Notes under the pieces: generated by a model
Told to the model about the DNA's origin: nothing
What the model saw: the letters and a program-made list of their open reading frames with translations, nothing else
Databases searched by the model: none
Made by a program: the position numbers and the translations under genes
DNA from: Alphaproteobacteria bacterium UBA1002
GTDB lineage: Bacteria; Pseudomonadota; Alphaproteobacteria; Rickettsiales; UBA998
Direction: 5' to 3'
NCBI GenBank assembly: GCA_002291845.1
Contig: DBAU01000046.1
Location: forward strand, 1 to 10,227
Length of the DNA: 10,227 nt
Shown: positions 1-5,953 of the stretch, piece by piece
Position numbering within the stretch: the stretch's first letter is position 1
How the letters are laid out: each line of letters starts with the position of its first letter

Positions 1-131
1 ACACCCTGCCGCACATCCACCATGACCCGTTCGACCGCATGATTCTGGCGCAAGCCTCCCGCCGCGGCCTGACCCTGGTCACCGCCGATCCCCAAATGCT
101 GCGCTATGATGTGAGCGTGCTGGTGGCTTAG
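1..131 (+). CDS. 3' end of a VapC-like PIN-domain toxin gene (partial)
   Basis: This is the last 42 codons plus stop of a gene entering from the left edge; codons start at position 3. The residues include H-H-D-P-F-D-R-M-I-L-A-Q-A and L-V-T-A-D-P, which are hallmarks of the C-terminal half of VapC-type PIN ribonucleases. Two acidic metal-site residues lie in DPFD and TAD. Known family members are the toxin half of type II toxin-antitoxin pairs and cleave RNA. Whether this copy is full length, and whether an antitoxin precedes it, cannot be seen here. The encoded tail is residue-for-residue identical to that of the second copy ending at 2639, although the DNA differs at four synonymous positions. 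Confidence 0.75.
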   Translation, partial: TLPHIHHDPFDRMILAQASRRGLTLVTADPQMLRYDVSVLVA

Positions 132-132
132 C
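1..132 (+). repeat. Direct repeat, left copy (PIN gene 3' end)
   Basis: Positions 1-132 match 2509-2640 in direct orientation with four mismatches (near positions 24, 27, 75 and 117). All four are third-codon-position and synonymous. Similarity stops right after the stop codon: the next bases are GGGAAAA here and CACGGCC at the right copy. The left limit of the repeat is unknown because it runs off the window. Confidence 0.9.
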
Positions 133-302
133 GGGAAAATACACACCCTAACAAGCACCAAGACCAGCCATTTATATTGAAATTTAACAAGAGGTTGAAA
201 AAATTATTCGTTAAAATTTTACTCCCTGATTCGGCGAGATGTTCATAAATAAGTCATAAAACTGGCGTATAAATTAAATTTTATACTAGCGGACGAGTAT
301 CC
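133..302 (+). promoter_or_regulatory. AT-rich leader upstream of the 655-aa gene
   Basis: This stretch is far more AT-rich than the rest of the window, especially 170-290, as expected for a promoter region or imported DNA. Possible promoter elements are TTGAAA (196-201) with TTTACT (219-224) at 17-bp spacing, and an isolated TATACT (282-287) with no good -35 box. A purine-rich GGACGAG (291-297) sits 5 nt before the ATG at 303 and is a plausible ribosome binding site. I see no strong hairpin or terminator. Confidence 0.35.
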
Positions 303-2270
303 ATGGCTGAGCTTTCTCTTTCTCCTCGTGATCCCATGCGAGCCTTTCGGTTACATGCGGTAGCCGTAAAGACCCCCGAACAAGCCTTGGCATTTCTCTA
401 CACTTATGAAATCGAACGGCCGCTTTTTTTCAACGATCTTCTAGCGTACGAAGAATATACTTCCGCCCTCAGGCACGCCCGCGTTGTGCTGAACGGCGAT
501 CAGGAGCTGAAAAGCGAATATGAAGAAGCGCTTGCCGAGGCAAAATCAGAGGGGCGCATCTTGAATTATTCCAGCGAAGATCCACCACATCTGGTGCAAG
601 ACACGAAATGGCATGATCCCAAGCGACCGGTCATCGTGATCGATGAGTTTATGATGCGTGCGCTATCCCCCGATCAGACGCCCATGGACATGGTGAAAAA
701 CCTGCTCTTGATGGAAAAATTCTCTACTATTGAACCGCGCCGCGCCACAACGCGTTTCCTGCCTTTTTGTGAACGTTTGTTCGGGTTGGTAGATGCGGCT
801 AAAACGGATGTAGCACGTGCAGAAGCGCTGGATTATTTTTATACTCACTCAGCCGCGGCGCAAAATTTTTATTCAAGTTTCGCTTCAACGCAGCGGTATT
901 GGACACACACCATTCGTCCGGAATTCGAGACGCTCAAGAAAAAGCGTGATGAATTGGTAGCTACGCAAAAGGAATTCGGAGACGAATTCCGCGCCGATAT
1001 GAAAAAGGCCAAGACGCCACAAGAAAAAGTGGATGCCCTGCTGAAATGGGAGAAAAATCCAAGGGCACGGAGAGCCTTCGCACGGCAATTGGGGGCCGTC
1101 AGGGGCGACCTTGCTCGCCACCATGAGGATGACTACCAAGCCTATATGGAAGCGGTAACGGAGAAAATTCCTACCACGCTTTGGGTCGCGGGCTGGTCCA
1201 TAGATATCCGCGATACGCAGCGTTATTTGCGTATGCATCCGGAGCTTCAAACTGAATTCAATAGCGCGTTCAACGCATGGGTGGAAAAATATGGTTATTT
1301 CTCCACCCTTCGTGCAATCCTACGAAATGCCCATCCAGATCCATCGTATGGTAAGCGCAGCCTTGGTGAAGGCGGCCATTCCTCGCATGATCTCTTTCGC
1401 GGCGTGATTGATGACGGCGTCAGACAGGTGGCACCGATACCCGATATGAACGAAGGCCCCTTTGATGGCGATGCCGCGCTTACCATCATGCAAAGAAATG
1501 GTTACTACGGCGAACATGCCGGAAATCCCATTCGCCCGCGCTATCCGAAGGGCGCCTTGCGCGATAAAGACGGCAGGCCGGTGGATAAGCATATCGTTAG
1601 CGCCGAACCTCATGATCTTGGACTGCATCCCGTCGATGTATTATTTAAAGGCAATAAAGAGCCAAACCGCTGGACCTATCGCTCCTCGGAAGGTGTACTC
1701 GCCGGTCGCTTGGGAGCCAGCCCCGGCCTGCTCCCGATCGATCAGGAGGGCAGCATTCCACTGGGTCGCGACCCGCAGCGACCAATTACCTCGGATGAGT
1801 TGCTTCATCGGCTGACCTTTCCACGGGATGTCACCGAGGAATTTAAAGGGCGACGATGTGTCAGCCGCGCCATTCTTGGCATCCTCGAAGCGAGGGGAGT
1901 AATCTCCGTGCCCGAAGCGACGAGGCTACTGGCAGAGGTGGGAGTTGATGTCGTGAAACGTCTGCCCTCCCCGAGTCGGCCGGCACAGCTTTACCTGACA
2001 GATGCCTCTGCCGAAGACAGAATGGACATCACGGACTATGTGAAAAGACTCGCCGACGCCTGGGGCGCACGATTGATGCGTGGTGGCTCTACGGGCATTT
2101 CTGATTCCCCTTCAGCAGAGACGGGATACCGTTATCAATGCAACCCACGGTATGAGGGTGTGATGCAAGCATGGCTCAACCACAAGGCCAACCCCCGGAT
2201 CGCGTGCAAAACCGCTTCCCATGATGGAAAACTAGAGAACGCCAAAGGCACCAATTTGCCGGATTTATAG
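303..2270 (+). CDS. Orphan 655-aa protein of unknown function
   Basis: I do not recognise this protein. The ATG at 303 follows GGACGAG by 5 nt, and the frame is open to TAG at 2268-2270. The protein looks soluble: no signal peptide or membrane helix is visible. Residues about 205-290 are highly charged and probably helical or coiled coil (many K, E and R; includes ETLKKKRDEL). Residues 345-500 are rich in Gly, Pro, Asp and His and look like a loop-rich or β-rich region, with GEGGHSSHDLF near 355-365. The C-terminal part (about 495-600) has helical stretches such as SRAILGILEARG. Only four Cys are present (156, 519, 613, 635). It is flanked by two copies of a PIN-gene 3' end and preceded by AT-rich DNA, suggesting horizontal acquisition. 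It could be an effector, a toxin or a lineage-specific protein, but nothing seen decides this. Confidence 0.8.
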   Translation: MAELSLSPRDPMRAFRLHAVAVKTPEQALAFLYTYEIERPLFFNDLLAYEEYTSALRHARVVLNGDQELKSEYEEALAEAKSEGRILNYSSEDPPHLVQDTKWHDPKRPVIVIDEFMMRALSPDQTPMDMVKNLLLMEKFSTIEPRRATTRFLPFCERLFGLVDAAKTDVARAEALDYFYTHSAAAQNFYSSFASTQRYWTHTIRPEFETLKKKRDELVATQKEFGDEFRADMKKAKTPQEKVDALLKWEKNPRARRAFARQLGAVRGDLARHHEDDYQAYMEAVTEKIPTTLWVAGWSIDIRDTQRYLRMHPELQTEFNSAFNAWVEKYGYFSTLRAILRNAHPDPSYGKRSLGEGGHSSHDLFRGVIDDGVRQVAPIPDMNEGPFDGDAALTIMQRNGYYGEHAGNPIRPRYPKGALRDKDGRPVDKHIVSAEPHDLGLHPVDVLFKGNKEPNRWTYRSSEGVLAGRLGASPGLLPIDQEGSIPLGRDPQRPITSDELLHRLTFPRDVTEEFKGRRCVSRAILGILEARGVISVPEATRLLAEVGVDVVKRLPSPSRPAQLYLTDASAEDRMDITDYVKRLADAWGARLMRGGSTGISDSPSAETGYRYQCNPRYEGVMQAWLNHKANPRIACKTASHDGKLENAKGTNLPDL

Positions 2271-2275
2271 GGTGC

Positions 2276-2372
2276 CTAGAGCAGCTTCTGCGCGAGGCCG
2301 ATCAGGCCATGCCGATTGAGTAAAATGGTCATCCCCAGAAGCGCATAAAAAACAAAGGATAGCGTCGTGAGT
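2276..2372 (-). pseudogene. Possible relic of a membrane-protein gene 3' end
   Basis: Read on the minus strand, the 97 bp left of the truncated PIN gene encode a hydrophobic run (LTTLSFVFYALLGMTILL), then NRHGLIGLAQKLL and a stop. This looks like a last transmembrane helix and short tail. The run resembles the first helix of the MAPEG-like protein starting at 4471 (LTSLSLIFYALLGIRTLML), and the tail resembles the end of the MAPEG-like protein at 3594 (LIGIIDKFL). The upstream part of this frame simply reads antisense through the PIN gene, so no complete gene exists. It could be a recombination remnant or a chance hydrophobic frame; confidence is low. Confidence 0.25.
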
Positions 2373-2639
2373 ACCATGGCCAGTTTTTGGGAGATCGCCG
2401 CCAAAGGCAGCCTCGGCAAGCTGGATTTGCAGGTGGGCCTGCGCGAACTGGCCAAGGCCTCGCCGTTCCCCTCGCTGGATGTGACGCTGGAAGATACCAT
2501 CGCCATGTACACCCTGCCGCACATCCACCACGATCCGTTCGACCGCATGATTCTGGCGCAAGCCTCCCGCCGCGGCCTGACGCTGGTCACCGCCGATCCC
2601 CAAATGCTGCGCTATGATGTGAGTGTGCTGGTGGCTTAG
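2367..2639 (+). pseudogene. N-terminally truncated VapC-like PIN-domain toxin
   Basis: The frame encodes 90 residues from a GTG at 2367 and is open back only to a TAA at 2346-2348. It begins in VVSTMASFWEIAAKGSLGKL, which matches the mid-domain S-x-W-E-I-A-x-K motif of VapC-type PIN toxins, and continues through DPFD (residues 56-59) and TAD (75-77). A family member normally has roughly 40-50 more residues at the N-terminus, with the first catalytic Asp in an L-L-D-T-H-like motif; that segment is absent. The remaining acidic residues are intact, and the shared C-terminus equals that of the left copy, yet the protein is unlikely to be an active nuclease. No obvious RBS precedes the GTG. Its stop overlaps the stop of the GNAT-like gene on the other strand. 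Confidence 0.65.
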
Positions 2640-2640
2640 C
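2509..2640 (+). repeat. Direct repeat, right copy (PIN gene 3' end)
   Basis: This is the partner of 1-132: four synonymous differences in 132 bp, same orientation. The copies are 2,508 bp apart and enclose the 655-aa gene. The right edge of similarity falls one base after the PIN stop codon, within the overlap with the 3' end of the minus-strand acetyltransferase-like gene. Confidence 0.9.
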
Positions 2641-3538
2641 CACGGCCGGCTCTGTAGCTCGAGGCGTGCTGACTCAGCGCGGCGTATGCCGCTTCACTTC
2701 TAAGATCAAAGGCCCCCTCCCAAGGGAGGTTACGGAAAAGATACTTTCCCAGATCAAGCGGACGGTCCGTGTGGTAAGGGTCTACCCCAAAATCCGTTTT
2801 CGCACGCAGTCCTTTGAGGATGCCCGGCACCGTATCGGCATTTTGTAAAAGAGCACGATGCAACAAATCATAGACGCGCGGCTGTCCGGCCAGCTGATCT
2901 TTCACCGCTTCCAAACGTTCCCGAATGACCCGCTTGTTGTGGCACCATGCGTCATGGTTGATGTCAAAGCCCATCTTGGCCCATGCATAGCTTCCCGTTT
3001 GTTCCGCATGAATCAACAGGCGATCCATGGAAGGGAAACGCTTGAGCGTGTTGATAATCTGAAGGGTGATCTGCCCGCCCATGCCGGTGCCACGCCCCTC
3101 TCCTTTGCCCGTTGGGGCATCCACATACGCATCGGCAAAATACGCTTCTTGCGCCCGATCGAGTGGCTCCATCACCTGAAGATTAAACTGCGCACGAAGC
3201 AGTCCTTTACGCGTAACCAGCGTAATCGGGTGCGGATCGCCCTCGTAGACACCTTCGTCAGACAGGTAAAGCGTTGCACTTTGCCCAGGCAGGCGAGCAA
3301 AATCGCCAAGCAGCGTTGAGCAGACCTCCTTTGGACTGGCGGCCCCGAAGCGCGCCTGCCAAATGAGAAGCTGTTTGGCGGGGTCCTTGATTATCTCCGG
3401 GCTATCAAGACCATCCACTGGCATGTGCTGCCACTGAATAGATGGACTTTTTCCCGATGAAAGGGCCCTAAGTTCCAAGGCCTGCGTTTTTGCATCAACC
3501 GGTGTAAAAGGCGGCAAGGCTTTGCTGTTTTTCTGCAT
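2636..3538 (-). CDS. GNAT-like acetyltransferase domain protein (300 aa)
   Basis: The middle of the protein (about residues 104-192) reads as a GNAT N-acetyltransferase core. Predicted strands ITLVTRKG and RAQFNLQVME are followed by AYFADAYVDAP. Next comes the acetyl-CoA pyrophosphate loop R149-G-T-G152-M-G154 (consensus R/Q-x-x-G-x-G/A) with a helix, and then LLIHAEQTGSYAWAKMGFDI, the usual late motif before the domain end. About 100 residues on each side do not match the core and are unassigned. The substrate is unknown. The ATG at 3538 has GGTAGGG a few bases upstream. The gene starts 55 bp after the second MAPEG-like gene on the same strand with no terminator between them, so it may be cotranscribed with thyX. 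Its TAA (2636-2638) is made of bases belonging to the PIN repeat, so its C-terminus may have been changed by that rearrangement. Confidence 0.7.
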   Translation of the reverse strand: MQKNSKALPPFTPVDAKTQALELRALSSGKSPSIQWQHMPVDGLDSPEIIKDPAKQLLIWQARFGAASPKEVCSTLLGDFARLPGQSATLYLSDEGVYEGDPHPITLVTRKGLLRAQFNLQVMEPLDRAQEAYFADAYVDAPTGKGEGRGTGMGGQITLQIINTLKRFPSMDRLLIHAEQTGSYAWAKMGFDINHDAWCHNKRVIRERLEAVKDQLAGQPRVYDLLHRALLQNADTVPGILKGLRAKTDFGVDPYHTDRPLDLGKYLFRNLPWEGAFDLRSEAAYAALSQHASSYRAGRG

Positions 3539-3593
3539 TCCCTACCCTACCGCACGAAAGTGACGATATGATGAAGACGTAGGAAATATTTTC

Positions 3594-4007
3594 TTACAGA
3601 AACTTATCGATTATGCCAATCAGCGCGGCCACCAGAAGGGCATTCGCGGAGAGCAGGGCGATGAGAAAGCCCGGCACGCGTTTCTTGATGTCCCGGTAAT
3701 AGCCGATGGCAAACCATAGCCGGGCGACAAGCCATGCCCCACCCAAGCCGCCCACCAGCCACGGCTTTGGCATATAGATCGCACAAAGCCACAAGGAGGG
3801 GAGGAAAAATGCCAGCTGTTCCAGCGTGTTCATCTGCACGCGATACACGCGATTAAACCCCTCCGGGCCCACCGTCTGTGGTAGCGGAACATCGTATTTG
3901 CCGCGCGCGCGGCCCACATTAAAAGAGAGTACCTCATACAAAAACGCGGCCAGCACGGTGATCAGCGCGGCGAGATGGATGCTATCCGTGAAAAAGCCGT
4001 CGGTCAT
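3594..4007 (-). CDS. MAPEG family membrane protein (137 aa)
   Basis: This is a small integral membrane protein of the MAPEG type (the microsomal glutathione S-transferase/eicosanoid metabolism superfamily; bacterial members are mostly uncharacterised). Four hydrophobic segments are visible at about residues 8-30, 62-80, 84-104 and 112-134. The loop before the second one carries the family signature F-N-R-V-Y-R-V-Q-M-N-T-L-E-Q-L (51-65), including Asn60 and Glu63 of the N-T-x-E element. Length is normal. I chose the ATG at 4007 because AGAGGA lies about 7 nt upstream and the protein then starts directly before the first helix; the longer open frame upstream overlaps the preceding gene. It follows that gene by 11 bp, with the RBS overlapping the upstream stop region, so the two are probably translated from one message. 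Glutathione dependence is not established by sequence. Confidence 0.8.
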   Translation of the reverse strand: MTDGFFTDSIHLAALITVLAAFLYEVLSFNVGRARGKYDVPLPQTVGPEGFNRVYRVQMNTLEQLAFFLPSLWLCAIYMPKPWLVGGLGGAWLVARLWFAIGYYRDIKKRVPGFLIALLSANALLVAALIGIIDKFL

Positions 4008-4018
4008 GAGGGTATCCT

Positions 4019-4471
4019 CTATTGAGACATGGTTTGGATGACCGGAAGGCGGCCCTGCGCGTGAGGCTGTAGCGCACCATAGGCCGCGCCTACGACCAGT
4101 ACGATACCCGCGACCAATGATAAAGCGGCCCCGGTGGTACGCAGTCCCTGCATTAAATCCGGCCGCGCCACAATAAAGTGCTCGGCACTGTAGAGAACCC
4201 GCCCCATCAGCCATACCGCACCCAACGGCCCCAGCACGTGGGGATGCGGGAATACCCAGGCAAACAGCCACACACTGACCAGAAAGAAAAGCAAGTGGCG
4301 CAAGGTGTGCATCTGCAGGCGGTGCCGGCGATCAAGCATCAAACGGTCTTTCCCCATGCCATCATGCCGTTTTTTGCGAAGCATTAAGGTCCGAATACCA
4401 AGCAATGCATAGAAAATCAGGGAGAGTGAGGTCAGAGTCGTCGCAACCACGAATACAGACGCGTCATTCAT
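4019..4471 (-). CDS. Divergent MAPEG-like membrane protein (150 aa)
   Basis: This is a paralogue-like neighbour of the 137-aa MAPEG protein with the same layout of hydrophobic segments (about residues 5-30, 57-76, 80-98 and 112-133). The signature loop R-H-R-L-Q-M-H-T-L-R-H-L-L-F-F-L (49-64) aligns with the neighbour's R-V-Q-M-N-T-L-E-Q-L-A-F-F-L. However, the conserved Asn and Glu are replaced by His and Arg, so classical MAPEG chemistry may be lost. The ATG at 4471 is chosen: it lies 4 nt after the thyX stop, with GAGGG upstream inside the end of thyX. A TTG at 4486 would add five residues and overlap thyX. Tight spacing on both sides indicates an operon with thyX and the next MAPEG gene. 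Its role is unknown. Confidence 0.65.
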   Translation of the reverse strand: MNDASVFVVATTLTSLSLIFYALLGIRTLMLRKKRHDGMGKDRLMLDRRHRLQMHTLRHLLFFLVSVWLFAWVFPHPHVLGPLGAVWLMGRVLYSAEHFIVARPDLMQGLRTTGAALSLVAGIVLVVGAAYGALQPHAQGRLPVIQTMSQ

Positions 4472-4475
4472 CTGC

Positions 4476-5408
4476 TTAGCCCTCAAGCATTTGCATCAGC
4501 TCGTCCCACTCACGCTTGGAGAGGCCGCTGGTTTCCTGCGTCACCGCTTCACCCTTCAGGCGGCGGCGGATGACGTCCAGCCCCTGCGCGGAAAGCTCGG
4601 CCGCGCCCATACGGTAATCAGCAAAGGCCTGCGCGGTGGTCGGCACCCAGCGCTTCAGGATGTCGAGCATCGCCTCGGCATAAACGCGGATTTCATACTG
4701 CGCATGCGGGTCCGCACGCAGGGCGATGAAATGCATGAGGTTATGCAGGTCAATCTTCCAGTACCACTGGGTGTAGAAGTTCACCGGCAGGTTCATGCGC
4801 GCCAGCTCGCGGGCCAGACCCTGCTTTTTCTCATCGAGGACCACGCCTTCCTCGGTACAGTTCATCATCTCTTCGTAATGCTGGTAGGCGTTGCGAGAAT
4901 CTTCTTTCAGAATCTCCAGCACCCGCGCTGCCTCCTCGCCTTCCAGCACGTCGCCGCGGCCCTGGCGGTTGGAGACGGATTGCGCCGCCAGATGCTCCGG
5001 GGCGGGCACGTAGAACTCGCGATCCATGATGGAATAGCGGCCCGAGTACTCATTCACATTAGCGGTGCGGTGACGGATCCACTGCCGCGCCACAAAGATG
5101 GGAAGCTTAATGTGCAGCTTAATCTCGCACATCTCAAACGGCGTGGTATGGCGGTGACGCAGCAGGTAGCGGATCAGGCCCGCATCCTCGCTCACCTTTT
5201 TGGTGCCCTTGCCGTATGACACCCGCGCCGCCTGCACAATGGCCGAATCCGTGCCCATATAGTCGATCACGCGAATAAAGCCGTGATCGAGTAGTGGAAT
5301 GGGCTGGTAGAGAATTTCCTCCAGTGCCGGGGCGACTTCGCGGTAGGTCGGCTGGGTGGTTTCTCGGATGGCGGCTACTTCAGCACGCTGGATGTCATTT
5401 AAGGGCAT
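4476..5408 (-). CDS. thyX: Flavin-dependent thymidylate synthase ThyX
   Basis: ThyX methylates dUMP to dTMP using methylene-tetrahydrofolate, FAD and NADPH, and replaces ThyA in many bacteria. The diagnostic R-H-R-x7-S motif is present at residues 112-122 (RHRTANVNEYS, then GRYS), preceded by ARQWI. A second family region, around LARELARMNLP and FYTQWYWKIDLHNLMHFIALR (198-231), is also intact. At 310 residues it is longer than the compact ThyX enzymes but ordinary for alphaproteobacterial ones, with about 40 extra N-terminal residues. The ATG at 5408 follows AGAGGA by about 7 nt. It heads the minus-strand group thyX-MAPEG-MAPEG-GNAT and is divergent from the tmRNA gene, sharing its 116-bp upstream region. 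Cytosolic enzyme of nucleotide metabolism. Confidence 0.97.
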   Translation of the reverse strand: MPLNDIQRAEVAAIRETTQPTYREVAPALEEILYQPIPLLDHGFIRVIDYMGTDSAIVQAARVSYGKGTKKVSEDAGLIRYLLRHRHTTPFEMCEIKLHIKLPIFVARQWIRHRTANVNEYSGRYSIMDREFYVPAPEHLAAQSVSNRQGRGDVLEGEEAARVLEILKEDSRNAYQHYEEMMNCTEEGVVLDEKKQGLARELARMNLPVNFYTQWYWKIDLHNLMHFIALRADPHAQYEIRVYAEAMLDILKRWVPTTAQAFADYRMGAAELSAQGLDVIRRRLKGEAVTQETSGLSKREWDELMQMLEG

Positions 5409-5429
5409 GGGCGTCCTCTGTTTTCATTT

Positions 5430-5458
5430 GTTCTAGTGCCTGTATCGCCGCCTCTCAA
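5430..5458 (-). promoter_or_regulatory. Candidate thyX promoter
   Basis: On the minus strand, TTGAGA (5458-5453) and TAGAAC (5435-5430) are separated by 17 bp, about 22 bp before the thyX start. The -35 box matches consensus at 5 of 6 positions and the -10 box at 4 of 6. This is the best pair in the short divergent region, but it is a motif call only. Confidence 0.35.
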
Positions 5459-5489
5459 GCAAAACTAGACAGCCTTGCACGCTGCGCCC

Positions 5490-5518
5490 TTCACAAAGCG
5501 GCCCGGAAACTCTATATT
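5490..5518 (+). promoter_or_regulatory. Promoter of the tmRNA gene
   Basis: TTCACA (5490-5495) and TATATT (5513-5518) are spaced by 17 bp, each matching the σ70 consensus at 5 of 6 positions. The predicted start near 5525 coincides with the beginning of the structured acceptor-side RNA. A strong housekeeping promoter fits a highly expressed stable RNA. Confidence 0.6.
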
Positions 5519-5605
5519 AGGAATGTTCCTTCGGGGACTATGGCAATAGACGTTGGATTAGAATAGGCGTTTTGGACCCGGGGGCAGTACCCGGCGCCTC
5601 CACCA

Positions 5606-5644
5606 TAAACCGCTGGCTAAACTCAGGATTTGGCGGTTTCTGAT
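5606..5644 (+). other. Excised internal spacer of the permuted tmRNA precursor
   Basis: These 39 nt separate the mature 3' CCA end from the mature 5' GGGGG end. They contain a perfect 7-bp inverted repeat, AAACCGC (5607-5613) and GCGGTTT (5633-5639). Stacked near the acceptor stem, it would close the precursor into one continuous structure. By analogy with other two-piece tmRNAs, this loop should be removed by tRNA-type processing (RNase P at the 5' end of the coding piece, a 3' nuclease at CCA). Confidence 0.75.
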
Positions 5645-5731
5645 GGGGGCGAATCAGGCTCGACAGACGCAGTAAAGGGTTTGACTGTTGCTCGTGATGA
5701 TTCCGTCGTAAACGGATCGTATTTTATAGAT

Positions 5732-5800
5732 GCCAACGATAACGTGGCTCTTGTTGCTGCCAACGACAACAACGTCGTAGCGGTTCGCGCTGCTGCCTAA
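5732..5800 (+). other. tmRNA proteolysis-tag reading frame with doubled ANDN element
   Basis: The frame reads ANDNVALVA (5732-5758), continues ANDNNVVAVRAAA (5759-5797) and stops at TAA (5798-5800). If the resume codon is GCC at 5732, the encoded tag has 22 residues plus the tRNA-borne Ala. This is favoured by the upstream context TTTATAGAT, which resembles the UAUAGU-type context of tmRNA resume sites. If resumption is at GCC 5759, the tag is a conventional 13-mer. The AANDN part is what SspB adaptors recognise, and the small C-terminal residues (AAA) are what ClpX recognises. Confidence 0.7.
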
Positions 5801-5835
5801 GGGTAGCTCGCTTACACGGTAAGTAAACGCGGTTC

Positions 5836-5876
5836 GGGGGGCACCGGGCAACAGAAGCCCCCCATAAGTATTTTTT
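5836..5876 (+). terminator. Probable tmRNA terminator
   Basis: A perfect 7-bp GC stem, GGGGGGC (5836-5842) with GCCCCCC (5857-5863), encloses a 14-nt loop. It is followed after 7 nt by T6 (5871-5876). The gap before the T-run is longer than ideal, so the hairpin may also serve as the 3' end structure of the coding piece. Confidence 0.6.
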
Positions 5877-5953
5877 GTGACAGTGTGCCGGTTTCCGCTG
5901 GCCGCCTCACCCTCGCAGCGCTAGACTGCGCATAGATGAAAGGACGACACGGC

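Larger units (their letters stand above)
5525..5863 (+). ncRNA. ssrA: Circularly permuted two-piece tmRNA (alphaproteobacterial type)
   Basis: tmRNA rescues stalled ribosomes and adds a degradation tag. Here the gene order is permuted: acceptor piece first (about 5525-5605), coding piece second (5645 to about 5835-5863). The acceptor piece starts with a UUCG-capped hairpin (5525-5538). It carries a T-arm with stem 5578-5582/5590-5594 and loop GGCAGTA, the acceptor strand CGCCTCC (5595-5601), discriminator A5602 and encoded CCA (5603-5605). The coding piece begins GGGGGCG (5645-5651), pairing over all seven positions with 5595-5601 and giving the G3-U70 alanine identity pair. A further 6-bp helix (GCGTTT 5567-5572 with AGACGC 5665-5670) can join the pieces. 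A tag frame ends in TAA at 5798-5800. The exact mature ends need RNA data. Known alphaproteobacterial tmRNAs are cut into two pieces in this way. Confidence 0.93.

Noticed and set aside
1462..1815. 117-codon plus-strand frame inside the 655-aa gene
   Set aside because: It is an alternative frame of a long open gene, with no RBS and no recognisable motif.
1..2640. Composite transposon or IS element
   Set aside because: The direct repeats are coding 3' ends of a toxin gene, not IS ends; I see no transposase, terminal inverted repeats or target-site duplication.
4472..4486. TTG start for the 150-aa MAPEG-like protein
   Set aside because: It would overlap the thyX 3' end and add only M-R-A-K-Q before a good ATG with a plausible RBS.
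4491..5219. 242-codon open frame on the plus strand
   Set aside because: It lies fully antisense to thyX, whose signature motifs are intact; the translation is His/Leu/Arg-rich without domain logic.
5294..5566. 90-codon plus-strand frame
   Set aside because: It runs antisense through the thyX start and then into the tmRNA promoter and acceptor piece; it is a shadow frame.
5654..5851. 65-codon minus-strand frame
   Set aside because: It is the reverse complement of the tmRNA coding piece.
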